64,000 bases of DNA from Limnobaculum zhutongyuii (GTDB lineage: Bacteria; Pseudomonadota; Gammaproteobacteria; Enterobacterales; Enterobacteriaceae). The DNA is taken from the NCBI RefSeq assembly GCF_004295645.1, contig NZ_CP034752.1, positions 1,798,001-1,862,000 of the forward strand, read 5' to 3'. This document shows, piece by piece, positions 8,848 to 17,392 of this stretch. Positions within the stretch are counted from its first letter, which is position 1; every line of letters starts with the position of its first letter. The position numbers were made by a program, and so were the translations under genes. Under the pieces are notes generated by a model that had not been told where the DNA came from, made no database searches, and saw only the letters and a list, made by a program, of their open reading frames with translations.

Positions 8848-9408
8848 TTACTCTTTTTCTAATAATTTGCCGTACCGCTCAATAAAATCTATCAACATTT
8901 GCGCTCTGGTATCAAGGTAATACAGCGTTGGGCCATTAGTGACGATTTTCCAGGGGGCCTTATCGAATTCACACTTATCATTATTACTATCGTAATAACG
9001 TTTAGCGGCGTTGATTTTCATGGCATAGGCACTGGCCTGTTGCGCATTCTCAAAACTCAATACATATAAATGGAAATCAGGGTAAACATTACCAATAGGC
9101 GCTTTTATTGGAAAAGTACGACTAAAGTAGAAACTGCGTACACCGGAACCAGTGAAACGATAATCTTCTTTGGTTTCGCAACGATAAAAAGCGAAGGCGT
9201 CAGAAGAAGAGCGTTGTTCTGTGGTGAACTTATCTTTCTCTAACTGTTGAAACAAACGTTGTAAGGATGGGGGATTATCTCCCTGATGGGTTAACACAAT
9301 CTGATGCTGGCGTGATGAAAAGAGGGTAAGCCAGATAATCACCGCAATAGTAGCAGTGAGTATCAGAGCAATAACTCTTCTCGGTTTTTTGATCGCATCC
9401 ATGGCCAC
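8848..9408 (-). CDS. Membrane-anchored periplasmic protein, unknown
   Basis: This 186-residue protein has a basic N terminus (KKPRR), one transmembrane segment (residues about 12-29) and a periplasmic domain of mixed alpha/beta character. The domain contains two cysteines (residues about 73 and 144) and an aromatic-rich middle (FYFSRTFPI). I do not recognise the family. The gene lies between a caspase-like secreted protein gene (75 bp upstream) and a small Cys-rich membrane protein gene (28 bp downstream), so the three may act together at the cell envelope. No regulatory motif is evident. Confidence 0.6.
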   Translation of the reverse strand: MAMDAIKKPRRVIALILTATIAVIIWLTLFSSRQHQIVLTHQGDNPPSLQRLFQQLEKDKFTTEQRSSSDAFAFYRCETKEDYRFTGSGVRSFYFSRTFPIKAPIGNVYPDFHLYVLSFENAQQASAYAMKINAAKRYYDSNNDKCEFDKAPWKIVTNGPTLYYLDTRAQMLIDFIERYGKLLEKE

Positions 9409-9483
9409 TATTCCTTTATATCCCCGGATGAATAAAAATCTTCAGTCGCTGTTGGTCAATTTTACCCGCAGCCACCGTTTATC

Positions 9484-10293
9484 CTACTGCGTTGCAAATA
9501 GTCCTTTGGCGCTTTTTACACTAATTTTTTGATACTTAGCATAGGCCTGTGCCACCGCTTCGCGCGTTTGTTCCGGAGACTGCTTTTTAATCCAGGAATC
9601 GACCAACGCATTCAGAATATAGGCTTCCGGCGCCATAAAGTTGGTAGTCATCATTGCCGGGCGAATACCTGCTCGTTCAAACTGAGGCAGAAAGTAGGGT
9701 TTACTTTTACAGGCAAATACGGCGGCTTGCCTTTGCGCATTAAGATTTTTGGTTTTTTCATCACTGATTTCTGGCACGGTTAAATTGAGTCGGGCAATTG
9801 AAAAATCCATCAGTCCATTGTGACCAATATAAACCACCAGATCGGCACCACCGCCGGTATCGATAGATTTCTGTTGGATATCCAGACTGCCTTTTTTAGC
9901 ACCACCAATGTATTGATAAAAATCATCAATGGTTTGACCGATATATTGACCATCGTAAGCATCAGCGACCAGATAAACATCATCGGTTTTATGTTTAAAA
10001 ACGATACGTTCCAGTATGTTTTTTTGCGGGTTGACTGAAGAGGTGACAAGCTGCCAGTTCGGCTGTTTCTTAATGAAGGTTTTCACACCATAAGCCGCTC
10101 CCCAATACAGATTGTTCACCGGATCTTGCCCATTGCCAATTTTTTCTGGCACCGGGACAATTCCCTGATATTTGTTATCACACAGGGCAACCACAACATG
10201 AACAACACGTGTCTTGGCTAACAGAGGCAAGCTATTGGTGAATAAAAACGCGCCTAACAGCAGGTAGATCAATTTCTTCAGCATATTCGTCAC
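9484..10293 (-). CDS. Secreted caspase-like (clan CD) protein
   Basis: This 269-residue protein has a signal peptide (residues 1-26, cleavage near LLAK). The mature part has alternating strands and helices with a His in VYIGHNG (H158) and a Cys in AVFACKS (C195). A His ending one strand as HxG, followed about 35-40 residues later by a Cys ending the next as (A/S)C, is the dyad order of clan CD peptidases (caspase, gingipain, clostripain). The dyad suggests a periplasmic peptidase or peptidase-derived domain, but I cannot name a characterised family. An N-terminal VHVVVALCDNKYQGI strand and the WGAAYGVKTF region are also visible. It heads a three-gene minus-strand group of envelope proteins. 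Confidence 0.55.
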   Translation of the reverse strand: MTNMLKKLIYLLLGAFLFTNSLPLLAKTRVVHVVVALCDNKYQGIVPVPEKIGNGQDPVNNLYWGAAYGVKTFIKKQPNWQLVTSSVNPQKNILERIVFKHKTDDVYLVADAYDGQYIGQTIDDFYQYIGGAKKGSLDIQQKSIDTGGGADLVVYIGHNGLMDFSIARLNLTVPEISDEKTKNLNAQRQAAVFACKSKPYFLPQFERAGIRPAMMTTNFMAPEAYILNALVDSWIKKQSPEQTREAVAQAYAKYQKISVKSAKGLFATQ

Positions 10294-10489
10294 TCTTCCG
10301 ATGATTTATTGGCGAACAAAACCGGGTCATGTTGATGTGCTCAACAGCCATTCCATAGCAAAAAGAGGTTGTGATAATACGTGAATATTTGCCGGGGTTA
10401 TTATTGGTTTTGTATCACGTATCCCAACCCGTGTATTATATAGCAGTACAATAGCAGGATGTTATTGGAATCAGGTAAAGGAACACCTT

Positions 10490-11926
10490 ATGATCGTAGA
10501 GACGCCAAAAACCAGAAAATTCCCCCGCACATTTTGGCTAAGACTTTTTGCCATTTTCTCTATTTTACTGGGGTTATTGTTCTCGGTATTTGTCTTTACT
10601 AACCTTTGGCGAGATTCAAATTCCAGTGATTTTAGCCGTAACAGCAAGTCGCTTGGCGGGCGTTATTACAGCTATCAGCAAAAAGTTTATGTCAATATTC
10701 CATTTCAGGGGTATTACCTGCTACCTGGTGTAAATAGTCGTGATTTTCAGGTCTATTCTTCCCGATATCTGGCGCCATTAGCCAAAGATAATCAGTCAGT
10801 ATTCTGTGGTACCCATATCATTCAAGGGTTGCAGCCTGAACGGGTAATTTATACCTCTCAGGGATATATCAGCGATGGTCACAATACCTATTTTTGTAGC
10901 GAAGAACGTAAAAACCCCGACTATTACTGGTGGCACGAAATAGTACGTGATAAAGCTTATGACAACCCTGATCGCCCGAGGCGTCGGGATTTTATTTTAA
11001 GCCCGGTAGATAATGTCGTTTATGGCAACCTGAAAACCTGGGGGCAGAATTATCTCTCCGATGGCCAACATCTGTTTTATGAAGGTGTCATGATTTCAAA
11101 AGCCGACGGTAGCAGTATTCAATCTGTACCGTATGGGCAAGGGCATTTAAAAGACAGAATACATGACCGTTATTTAGCGGATAATACTCGTGTTTATTAT
11201 CAGGGGCAGCCTTTGTCCGATGCAAACCCTGTGACTTTTAGTGCATTTTCTCCGGACAGCGATCAGTGGCGGACAGATTATGGTTGGGATGCCAAAATCA
11301 ACACCTACTATTTTGGCGCAACGCCTTTTCCAGCGGTGATTGATGGAAAAAATACCCGTGGGCTAAATCTCTTTGTCGCCGATCGCGATCGGGCAAACCA
11401 TGAGCTATTTATCAACGATAATGGCGTTTTTTATTGGGATTATCAGGGGAAAAAATTTAAATATGCGGGACCAAACCCTTTTGGTAACGATAAATCACAA
11501 CTACTTTCAGAACAAAAGGCTCCGGGAGTATGGGTTACGGATAAAAATACCATTGTTTTAATCTCGTATGAGGTTTGGGGGAAAAGAAGCCGGGGATTGG
11601 TAAGCAAAAATACCGTACTTTCTGTTTTATCTGGCGTGTCATTATCTGACTGGCAACCGGTTGATACTTTCGAGCGCAACGGAAGGGCACTCGGCACCGT
11701 ATGGTTGGCTAAAGGTAACCATTATTTTTCATCATCCAGTGGCCAAAATATTAGTATGGACGAATCACTCTATTTAATTACTGATTACCCGGCATTCAAA
11801 CAACAATTACAGCAAGATCAACGGATAACCAGAAAACTGAAGGAGCAATATTTACGTAGTGTACGTGATATGCCAGAGGTTAATAATATCGATCACGCCA
11901 AATCATCTTATTCATTTTGGAATTAA
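10490..11926 (+). CDS. DKNYY-repeat membrane-anchored protein
   Basis: This 478-residue protein has one N-terminal transmembrane helix (residues about 17-40) and a long extracytoplasmic region built of imperfect repeats. The repeats match the DKNYY type: a short D/N-rich turn and then a tyrosine strand, as in YLSDGQHLFYEG, LADNTRVYYQGQPL, INDNGVFYWDYQGK and LAKGNHYFSS. DKNYY-family proteins are widespread, often in multiple copies, with no known function. The ATG follows an AAAGGAAC site. It is transcribed divergently from the caspase-like gene group across a 196-bp gap. Confidence 0.72.
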   Translation: MIVETPKTRKFPRTFWLRLFAIFSILLGLLFSVFVFTNLWRDSNSSDFSRNSKSLGGRYYSYQQKVYVNIPFQGYYLLPGVNSRDFQVYSSRYLAPLAKDNQSVFCGTHIIQGLQPERVIYTSQGYISDGHNTYFCSEERKNPDYYWWHEIVRDKAYDNPDRPRRRDFILSPVDNVVYGNLKTWGQNYLSDGQHLFYEGVMISKADGSSIQSVPYGQGHLKDRIHDRYLADNTRVYYQGQPLSDANPVTFSAFSPDSDQWRTDYGWDAKINTYYFGATPFPAVIDGKNTRGLNLFVADRDRANHELFINDNGVFYWDYQGKKFKYAGPNPFGNDKSQLLSEQKAPGVWVTDKNTIVLISYEVWGKRSRGLVSKNTVLSVLSGVSLSDWQPVDTFERNGRALGTVWLAKGNHYFSSSSGQNISMDESLYLITDYPAFKQQLQQDQRITRKLKEQYLRSVRDMPEVNNIDHAKSSYSFWN

Positions 11927-12234
11927 AATAATAAATTACTTATATTATATAAGATAATACTTATTTATTCAGATGGGTCACTATTTTTGTTTGATTTAAC
12001 TTCAATCGTCATCGTGTTTTTATTTTTAATTAACAGTAATTTAATTTCATCAATTGAAATATCTTGAAATAATTTGGTAATAATTAAATTATTGAACTAC
12101 TCTTTATTTTGTAGATGGTTTTCATTTCAGAATGAATAGCATTTCAACCATATTTACCTGACGCCTGAATAATAACTATCTATTATTATATGTTTTATTA
12201 TTGAATTTTTATTTTCTAAATAAGGAAAATTAAT
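11927..12234. other. AT-rich intergenic region
   Basis: These 308 bp have no plausible ORF and are strongly AT-rich, with runs such as TTTTTATTTTTAATTAAC. The region presumably holds the terminator of the DKNYY gene and the promoter of the small gene at 12235, which has a TAAGGA ribosome-binding site. I saw no clear operator or RNA element. Confidence 0.5.
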
Positions 12235-12564
12235 ATGGCTATGCAAAAAATTGGCAAAATGAATCTTAAAAATTCTGGTGGTTTTGTTGCCCGCATTCAA
12301 TATAGTTATATGGATGATAGTGGCGAGAAACATCTTACAAAACAAAGTAATGATATCACTCTGGGAAGATCAAAAACCATTGCGCCTGATGAGCTTGGTG
12401 TTCCTGATGGCTCAATGGTATATATGCATGCATTTGTTGTTTGGGGAACGGATAATGAAGCTCGCAGGGCATTCATATTTGAAAAAGGAAATACAACCAC
12501 GGCGAATTATAATATTAGCGGAACAACGTTAAATAATGATCTCGGTCTAATTGATGTATCATAG
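12235..12564 (+). CDS. Small beta-rich cytosolic protein, unknown
   Basis: This 109-residue protein has no signal peptide, transmembrane helix or cysteine. Strands alternate with polar turns (FVARIQYSYMDDSGEK, MVYMHAFVVWGTDNE, RRAFIFEKGNTTTANYNI), suggesting a beta-sandwich. I do not recognise a family; a lectin, inclusion-type or pore-forming-toxin relative is possible but unproven. A clear TAAGGA site precedes the ATG. The broken gene at 12664 follows 99 bp downstream and is also beta-rich, so the two may be partners. The long AT-rich upstream region suggests its own, possibly condition-specific, promoter. Confidence 0.6.
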   Translation: MAMQKIGKMNLKNSGGFVARIQYSYMDDSGEKHLTKQSNDITLGRSKTIAPDELGVPDGSMVYMHAFVVWGTDNEARRAFIFEKGNTTTANYNISGTTLNNDLGLIDVS

Positions 12565-12663
12565 TAACCATCTGTTTTAATGAGTTGTTCATATCTATTC
12601 TAAAGTTAATTATGTTAGGTAAATATGGATGCAGTGATAGAGATATCATCTGGAGGATAAGTA

Positions 12664-13325
12664 ATGGGGCTTCAATTTTTAGATAAAAGATATATTGGTG
12701 CCATCATAATAGATGCGTGGCAAAATAACCTTAATACCGAAATAGATCCTGCTGATGGGCAATGGTTTACTAATGGACCGGGTAATAATGGCGGATTATA
12801 TGGATATTTAGTCGATAAGATCGCGACTAAATTAGTTTTTGATCAAAGCCAAAAAGTATTTGAAGTACATCAAAAAGCTGCCGTTACCGGAATTGCGGAT
12901 AACCGAAATGGTCTTACTCCCAACATGACCGTGTCATTAAAAATACGGTTCCTGTAAGCATTCCTGTCGGTCATGTAATGAAAGTGCTTCTGATGTGTAA
13001 TGAGCAACAGTTAGAAGTACCTTATTTTGCAGATATCTACCTGAGTGGAAACTCAACCACCAATTTTCGTTCTCCGGTGAATGGAAAGAAAAACTGGTCA
13101 ATAGATGCAGGAACGCTTTGCGAATGGATTAATCAATATCAGTCCAGTAGTGACGCGAACCTGATATTTTGCCGGGATCCGGATGATTCAACCCGAGGTT
13201 TGATCCGAGTAAAAGGGATGCTGACGGCAACACAAACGGTAAACTTTCATGTTGCTACTGAAGACATTACCAAAAGTTTTGATGGTTATATTGCGGAAGG
13301 AATAGCACAAGCCGTCGCAGTATAG
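12664..13325 (+). pseudogene. Beta-rich protein of unknown family, split by a frameshift
   Basis: Two open frames (12664-12957 and 12978-13325) read as one gene of about 220 residues with one base missing in the A5 run at 12939-12943. With a sixth A, MTVSLK continues as NTVPVSIPVGHVMKVLL and the second frame runs on without a break. The downstream part has no ribosome-binding site of its own, while the upstream ATG has a good GGAGGATAA site. The protein begins MGLQFLDKRYIGAIIIDAW, has GNNGGLYGYLVDK near residue 40, and seems beta-rich with no signal peptide. The family is unknown. The break may be a sequencing undercall, since five other genes here show the same defect. Confidence 0.65.
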
Positions 13326-13333
13326 TTGGTATT

Positions 13334-13374
13334 GAACTGCAGGCCAGAACCGATCAACCACAGGCCTGCAGTTT
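13334..13374. terminator. Bidirectional hairpin between convergent genes
   Basis: AACTGCAGGCC and GGCCTGCAGTT pair perfectly over 11 bp with a 17-nt loop. The hairpin lies between the unknown gene ending at 13325 and the convergent tartrate dehydratase gene ending at 13391. Confidence 0.6.
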
Positions 13375-13390
13375 AATGATCCCCAGTGAG

Positions 13391-14554
13391 CTATTCAGCC
13401 AGTTCACGCATCACTTTTATTAAGTCCGATTTTCCCTCAAAGCCAATGCCCGGCAGTTCAGGCATGACAATATGCCCATCCTCAACGATCACTGAATCAG
13501 GAAATCCGCCGTAGGGTTGAAACAGGTCAGGGTAGCTCTCATTGCCACCAAGTCCCAGGCCGGCGGCAATATTTAATGACATTTGATGCCCGCCGTGTGG
13601 AACGCAGCGGGTTGGCGACCAGCCAAACTGCTCCAATACATCCAGAGTGCGCAGATATTCCACTAAACCATAGGAGAGGGCGCAGTCAAATTGCAGATAG
13701 TCACGATCCGGGCGCATGCCGCCATATCGTAAAAGATTACGGGCATCCTGATGTGAGAAAAGGTTTTCACCGGTTGCCATTGGGCTGGGATAGAACTCTG
13801 ACAGCGCTGCCTGCAATGCATAATCAAGGGGATCGCCCACTTCTTCGTACCAGAATAGCGGATAATCACGCAGCATTTTGGCGTAAGCAATGCCGGTTTC
13901 CAGATCAAAACGTCCGTTAGCATCGACGGCAAGTCGTGCTTCGTTACCAATCTCATCTAGCACCGCTTCAATACGGCGGCGATCTTCTTCCAGTGGCGCA
14001 CCACCGATCTTCATTTTAACCACGTTATAACCGCGATTGAGATAGCTACGCATTTCTTGTCGCAGAGCGGTCAGATCTTTACCCGGATAGTAATAGCCTC
14101 CAGCGGCATAGACAAAAACGCGAGGATTCGCTTCAACGCCTTTCATCTCTGCCAGCATACGAAATAATGGTTTGCCGGCAATCTTTGCCGTAGCATCCCA
14201 AATTGCCATATCCAGCGTTCCCACGGCAACGGAACGCTCACCGTGACCGCCGGGTTTTTCATTGTTCATCATCACATTCCATATGCGATGAGGATCGAAG
14301 TTATCGCCACGTTGATTAAGCAGACTGCCTGGATCCGCCTGTAAGATCCGTTCGCGAAAACGCTCGCGAATAAGGCCACCCTGACCATAGCGACCATTAG
14401 AGTTAAAGCCATATCCAACTACCCGCTGACCATCAATAACCACATCCGTGACCACAGCAACCAGGCTGGTTGTCATTTTACTGAAATCGATATAAGCATT
14501 TCTGATAGGGGACGCAATGGGCTTGGTGATTTCAACAACGTCAATTATGCGCAT
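13391..14554 (-). CDS. tarD: D(-)-tartrate dehydratase, enolase superfamily
   Basis: This 387-residue enzyme of the mandelate racemase subgroup should dehydrate D-tartrate to oxaloacetate. It resembles the characterised Bradyrhizobium enzyme along its full length, with the landmarks in place: catalytic Lys in VVKMKIGG (K182), Mg ligands D211 in AVDANGRF, E237 in WYEEVGDP and E263 in ATGENLFS, and catalytic His H320 in CVPHGGHQMS. The N-terminal capping domain includes KPGGHGERSVAVGT. A divergent LysR regulator gene lies 189 bp away and is the likely activator. No tartrate transporter is nearby, so the physiological substrate, although well predicted, is not confirmed by context. Confidence 0.88.
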   Translation of the reverse strand: MRIIDVVEITKPIASPIRNAYIDFSKMTTSLVAVVTDVVIDGQRVVGYGFNSNGRYGQGGLIRERFRERILQADPGSLLNQRGDNFDPHRIWNVMMNNEKPGGHGERSVAVGTLDMAIWDATAKIAGKPLFRMLAEMKGVEANPRVFVYAAGGYYYPGKDLTALRQEMRSYLNRGYNVVKMKIGGAPLEEDRRRIEAVLDEIGNEARLAVDANGRFDLETGIAYAKMLRDYPLFWYEEVGDPLDYALQAALSEFYPSPMATGENLFSHQDARNLLRYGGMRPDRDYLQFDCALSYGLVEYLRTLDVLEQFGWSPTRCVPHGGHQMSLNIAAGLGLGGNESYPDLFQPYGGFPDSVIVEDGHIVMPELPGIGFEGKSDLIKVMRELAE

Positions 14555-14743
14555 TCTTTTCTCCTTATTTTGCGGCTGAAAAGGTGGCTAGACAGGATGG
14601 CATCGTATGCCACACTGTATTAATGAATTGTATTTAAAACAGTTATTACCGTCACAGCCACTATTTGATTGAAAAGCAATCTGGTATAGCTACATACTAA
14701 GGGGATAAATCATCTTCATCTAATGCCTGTAAGGATGGCTGTA

Positions 14744-15670
14744 ATGCAAAATCGGCATCACCTAGAATTAACATGGCTTGAAGACTGTGTAGCACTGGCA
14801 GAAACCCTTAATTTCTCTAAAGCAGCAGCGTTACGTTATGTGACGCAACCCGCATTTAGTCGACGGATCCAGTCTCTTGAAGAATGGGTAGGCACCGCAT
14901 TGTTTGAACGTAACAGACGAGGCGTTGACCTGACGCGAGCCGGAGAGGTGTTTTGTGGTCAGGCACCCGAGCTAATCAGAACACTTTATGCAGTAAGAAC
15001 TGAAGCGCTGGATGTGGCCGGGCAAGAACAGCCCGATGTGGTTTTTTCTGCGACTCACGCACTATCTTTTTCCTTTTTTCCTGAACTATTAAGGCGCAAT
15101 GACAAGATTGTGCGATTTGGATCTTTCCGACTGCTATCTGATACGTTGAAATCCTGTGAGAGATTGATTTTACAGGGAGGCTGTCAATTTTTGCTCTGCC
15201 ATTATCATCCTCATATGCATATTAATCTCGAGCCGGAAAAGTTCTTTAGTATCAGTTTAGGGTTGGACAGGCTCATTCCTTACAGCGCGGTTTCTGCTGA
15301 TTCAACAAAACCGTTATGGGCGCTGAATGGCAGGAAAAAATTTCGTTATCTGTCATTTAGCGGCGAGTCAGGCTTAGGGCGTATTATTTCAAACACCGCA
15401 TCCATTAACCGGGTTAAGCGAGGGATGGAAGTGGCCTTTACCTCCGATTTGGCAGCAACGCTGCTGGCGATGGTCAGAGCAGGAGATGGTGTAGCCTGGC
15501 TGCCGCAGTCTTTGGCTGAACCGGAGGTAAAAAACGGAACCATTATCGCGGTCGCTGATAAAGATTCAGATCTGTGTATCCCGGTGGAAATTCGTTTATA
15601 TCGACCGGCAACCAAAATGTCTAAAGCAGTTGAAGAGCTATGGCGTATTTTTGTTGAAGCCCAACAGTAG
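14744..15670 (+). CDS. LysR-family regulator, likely of tartrate dehydratase
   Basis: This LysR-type regulator has about 308 residues. The N-terminal winged helix-turn-helix (residues about 8-67) includes LNFSKAAALRYVTQPAFSRRIQSLEEWVG and is followed by the effector-binding domain. An in-frame ATG exists at 14723, but the ATG at 14744 has AAGGA eight bases upstream and gives the standard short N terminus, so I prefer it. The gene is divergent from tarD, the classical arrangement for a LysR activator and its target. The co-inducer is presumably tartrate or a related hydroxy-acid, by inference. Confidence 0.85.
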   Translation: MQNRHHLELTWLEDCVALAETLNFSKAAALRYVTQPAFSRRIQSLEEWVGTALFERNRRGVDLTRAGEVFCGQAPELIRTLYAVRTEALDVAGQEQPDVVFSATHALSFSFFPELLRRNDKIVRFGSFRLLSDTLKSCERLILQGGCQFLLCHYHPHMHINLEPEKFFSISLGLDRLIPYSAVSADSTKPLWALNGRKKFRYLSFSGESGLGRIISNTASINRVKRGMEVAFTSDLAATLLAMVRAGDGVAWLPQSLAEPEVKNGTIIAVADKDSDLCIPVEIRLYRPATKMSKAVEELWRIFVEAQQ

Positions 15671-15794
15671 AATGATTAACCCCATTTTTGCAGTATTTGA
15701 ATTTGCAATTAGCAGTGGATGACTGGTTCCTGTAGAAGATAATCTTTATAATGATCAGGTTTTTTCATTCATATAAACGGATTTAGAGGAATTT

Positions 15795-16100
15795 ATGAAA
15801 ATATATTGGGCTGTTGATAACGTTCCGGAGTTAAAGGGATTAGATAAGCAAGAACAAAAGCGCTTATTCAAAGAGTGCAATAAAGAAGGGCGTAAGCGTA
15901 TTGGCTCTGCGTTCTGGATTCGTCTTGTTATTGCCATTGTTCTATCCGTTGTCGTTGCACTCTTCCTGCCTTTAGGTGGCCTTATTGGTGGTGCAATGAT
16001 CGGGGTATTTGTTGCGTTCTTGTTCATTGTTTTAGTACAAAGCCCAACCATTGAAGCAGGGCGCGTCTGGCTGCAAGAACAGGGTTATCCGAAAGAATAA
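15795..16100 (+). CDS. Small two-helix membrane protein, unknown
   Basis: This 101-residue protein has a soluble charged N-terminal third (LDKQEQKRLFKECNKEGRKR) followed by two closely spaced hydrophobic segments (about residues 43-61 and 63-83, containing PLGGLIGGAMIGV), then a short polar tail. It looks like an inner-membrane hairpin protein. I do not recognise a named family. A TTTAGAGGAATTT leader supplies the ribosome-binding site. It is followed by a strong terminator and appears monocistronic. Confidence 0.7.
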   Translation: MKIYWAVDNVPELKGLDKQEQKRLFKECNKEGRKRIGSAFWIRLVIAIVLSVVVALFLPLGGLIGGAMIGVFVAFLFIVLVQSPTIEAGRVWLQEQGYPKE

Positions 16101-16120
16101 AAGTATTGTATTGAGATAAG

Positions 16121-16150
16121 AAAGCCAGTGAGAAAAACACTGGCTTTTTT
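16121..16150 (+). terminator. Rho-independent terminator
   Basis: AAAGCCAGTG and CACTGGCTTT form a perfect 10-bp stem with a 7-nt loop followed by a T-tract, 20 bp after the small membrane protein gene. The A-rich left side may also serve the convergent nemA transcript. Confidence 0.9.
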
Positions 16151-16240
16151 GTATCGACAATCAAATAACGTTACATTGTCACAATTGATATCAATAAAAA
16201 AGGCAGATCCGGCATCACCTGATCCACCTTTATTCAGTGA

Positions 16241-17338
16241 TTACAGCGTTGGGTAATCGGTATAACCTTCCGCATTACCACCATAAAATGATTCAGGGCG
16301 CGGCTCATTAAGCGCGGCTTTACGATGTAAACACTCTACCAGGTCCGGGTTAGCAATATATGAGCGGCCAAAGGCAACGGCATCAATATAACCCTTGGCA
16401 ATCAAGGCTTCGGCTTTCTCTGGTGTATAAGCACCAGAACCAATAATCACACCGCTAAAACGCTCACGCACTTTCTGACGGAATTCATCGCTGTAAGGCT
16501 GACCACCAGCCCAGTCAGGCTCAGACATATGTAAATAGGCCATTCCACGTTTACCTAACTGTTCGATCAGATAAAGGGCGTCAGCTTCTTCATTATCGCC
16601 ATTACTCACTCCCTGGAAGGTGCCAAGAGGCGAGACACGAATACCTATGCGGTCAGCGCTCCACTCTTTACTGGCAGCATCCACCACTTCCAGCACCAGA
16701 CGAACGCGATTTTCCAGGCTGCCACCATATTGGTCAGTACGATGGTTAGCGTCCGGAGAAAGGAACTGATGCAACAGGTAACCGTGTGCAGAATGCAGCT
16801 CGATTAAATCAAATCCTGCATCTCGTGCATTGGCAACAGCCTGACGGAAATCATTAACGATGCCAGGAATTTCATTCGTTTCCAATGCGCGTGGCATGGA
16901 AGTATCGACCCGTATGGCATGGCCCTGTTCATCACGCAGAGAGGTGCGGGTTCCGGCACTAATCGCGGACGGGGCAACCGGAGCCTGCTGGCCTGGTTGT
17001 AAACTGTTATGAGAAATACGTCCGGTATGCCAGAACTGTACGGCCATATGGCCATTTTCTGCATGTACGCCGTTGGTAATTTTTTTCCAGGCTGCGATCT
17101 GTTCAGCGCTGTGTAACCCCGGAGCTCCCGCATAGCCTTTAGCCTGCGCTGATATTTGGGTTGCTTCACTGATAATCAGACCAGAGCTGGCGCGCTGACG
17201 ATAATATTCACCCATGAGTGGAGTAGGGATATCGCCAGGTTCAATGCTACGTAAACGGGTTAATGGAGCCATAAAAATGCGGTTTGGCACCGTAATGGCA
17301 CCCACTTTTAATGGGGTAAACAATTTATCTGCTGACAT
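16241..17338 (-). CDS. nemA: N-ethylmaleimide reductase (Old Yellow Enzyme)
   Basis: This 365-residue FMN-dependent ene-reductase reduces electrophilic alkenes such as N-ethylmaleimide, nitrate esters and nitroaromatics with NADPH. It follows E. coli NemA closely, with MAPLTRLRSIEPGDIPTPLM near the N terminus (FMN site), the substrate-binding His pair in ELHSAHGYLLHQF, NHRTDQYGGSLENR, and the C-terminal YGGNAEGYTDYPTL. It lies 54 bp downstream of nemR on the same strand. A NemR-type box sits in that gap, so it may be expressed both from the nemR promoter and locally. Induction by electrophiles or hypochlorite through NemR is expected from the E. coli system. Confidence 0.95.
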   Translation of the reverse strand: MSADKLFTPLKVGAITVPNRIFMAPLTRLRSIEPGDIPTPLMGEYYRQRASSGLIISEATQISAQAKGYAGAPGLHSAEQIAAWKKITNGVHAENGHMAVQFWHTGRISHNSLQPGQQAPVAPSAISAGTRTSLRDEQGHAIRVDTSMPRALETNEIPGIVNDFRQAVANARDAGFDLIELHSAHGYLLHQFLSPDANHRTDQYGGSLENRVRLVLEVVDAASKEWSADRIGIRVSPLGTFQGVSNGDNEEADALYLIEQLGKRGMAYLHMSEPDWAGGQPYSDEFRQKVRERFSGVIIGSGAYTPEKAEALIAKGYIDAVAFGRSYIANPDLVECLHRKAALNEPRPESFYGGNAEGYTDYPTL

Positions 17339-17352
17339 GATACATCCTCAAG

Positions 17353-17367
17353 TAGACCGGTCGTCTA
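17353..17367. promoter_or_regulatory. Second NemR-like box, before nemA
   Basis: TAGACCGGTCGTCTA carries TAGAC / GTCTA half-sites matching the stronger box upstream of nemR. It lies 15 bp upstream of the nemA ATG, between nemR and nemA, suggesting separate control of nemA. Confidence 0.6.
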
Positions 17368-17392
17368 TAAATAAGAAAAATAAAAGAACCTG

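Noticed and set aside
13576..13920. A 114-codon plus-strand frame opposite tarD
   Set aside because: It is the antisense shadow of a well-conserved enzyme gene with no support of its own.
15346..15615. An 89-codon minus-strand frame opposite the LysR gene
   Set aside because: It lies wholly within a conserved coding region on the other strand.
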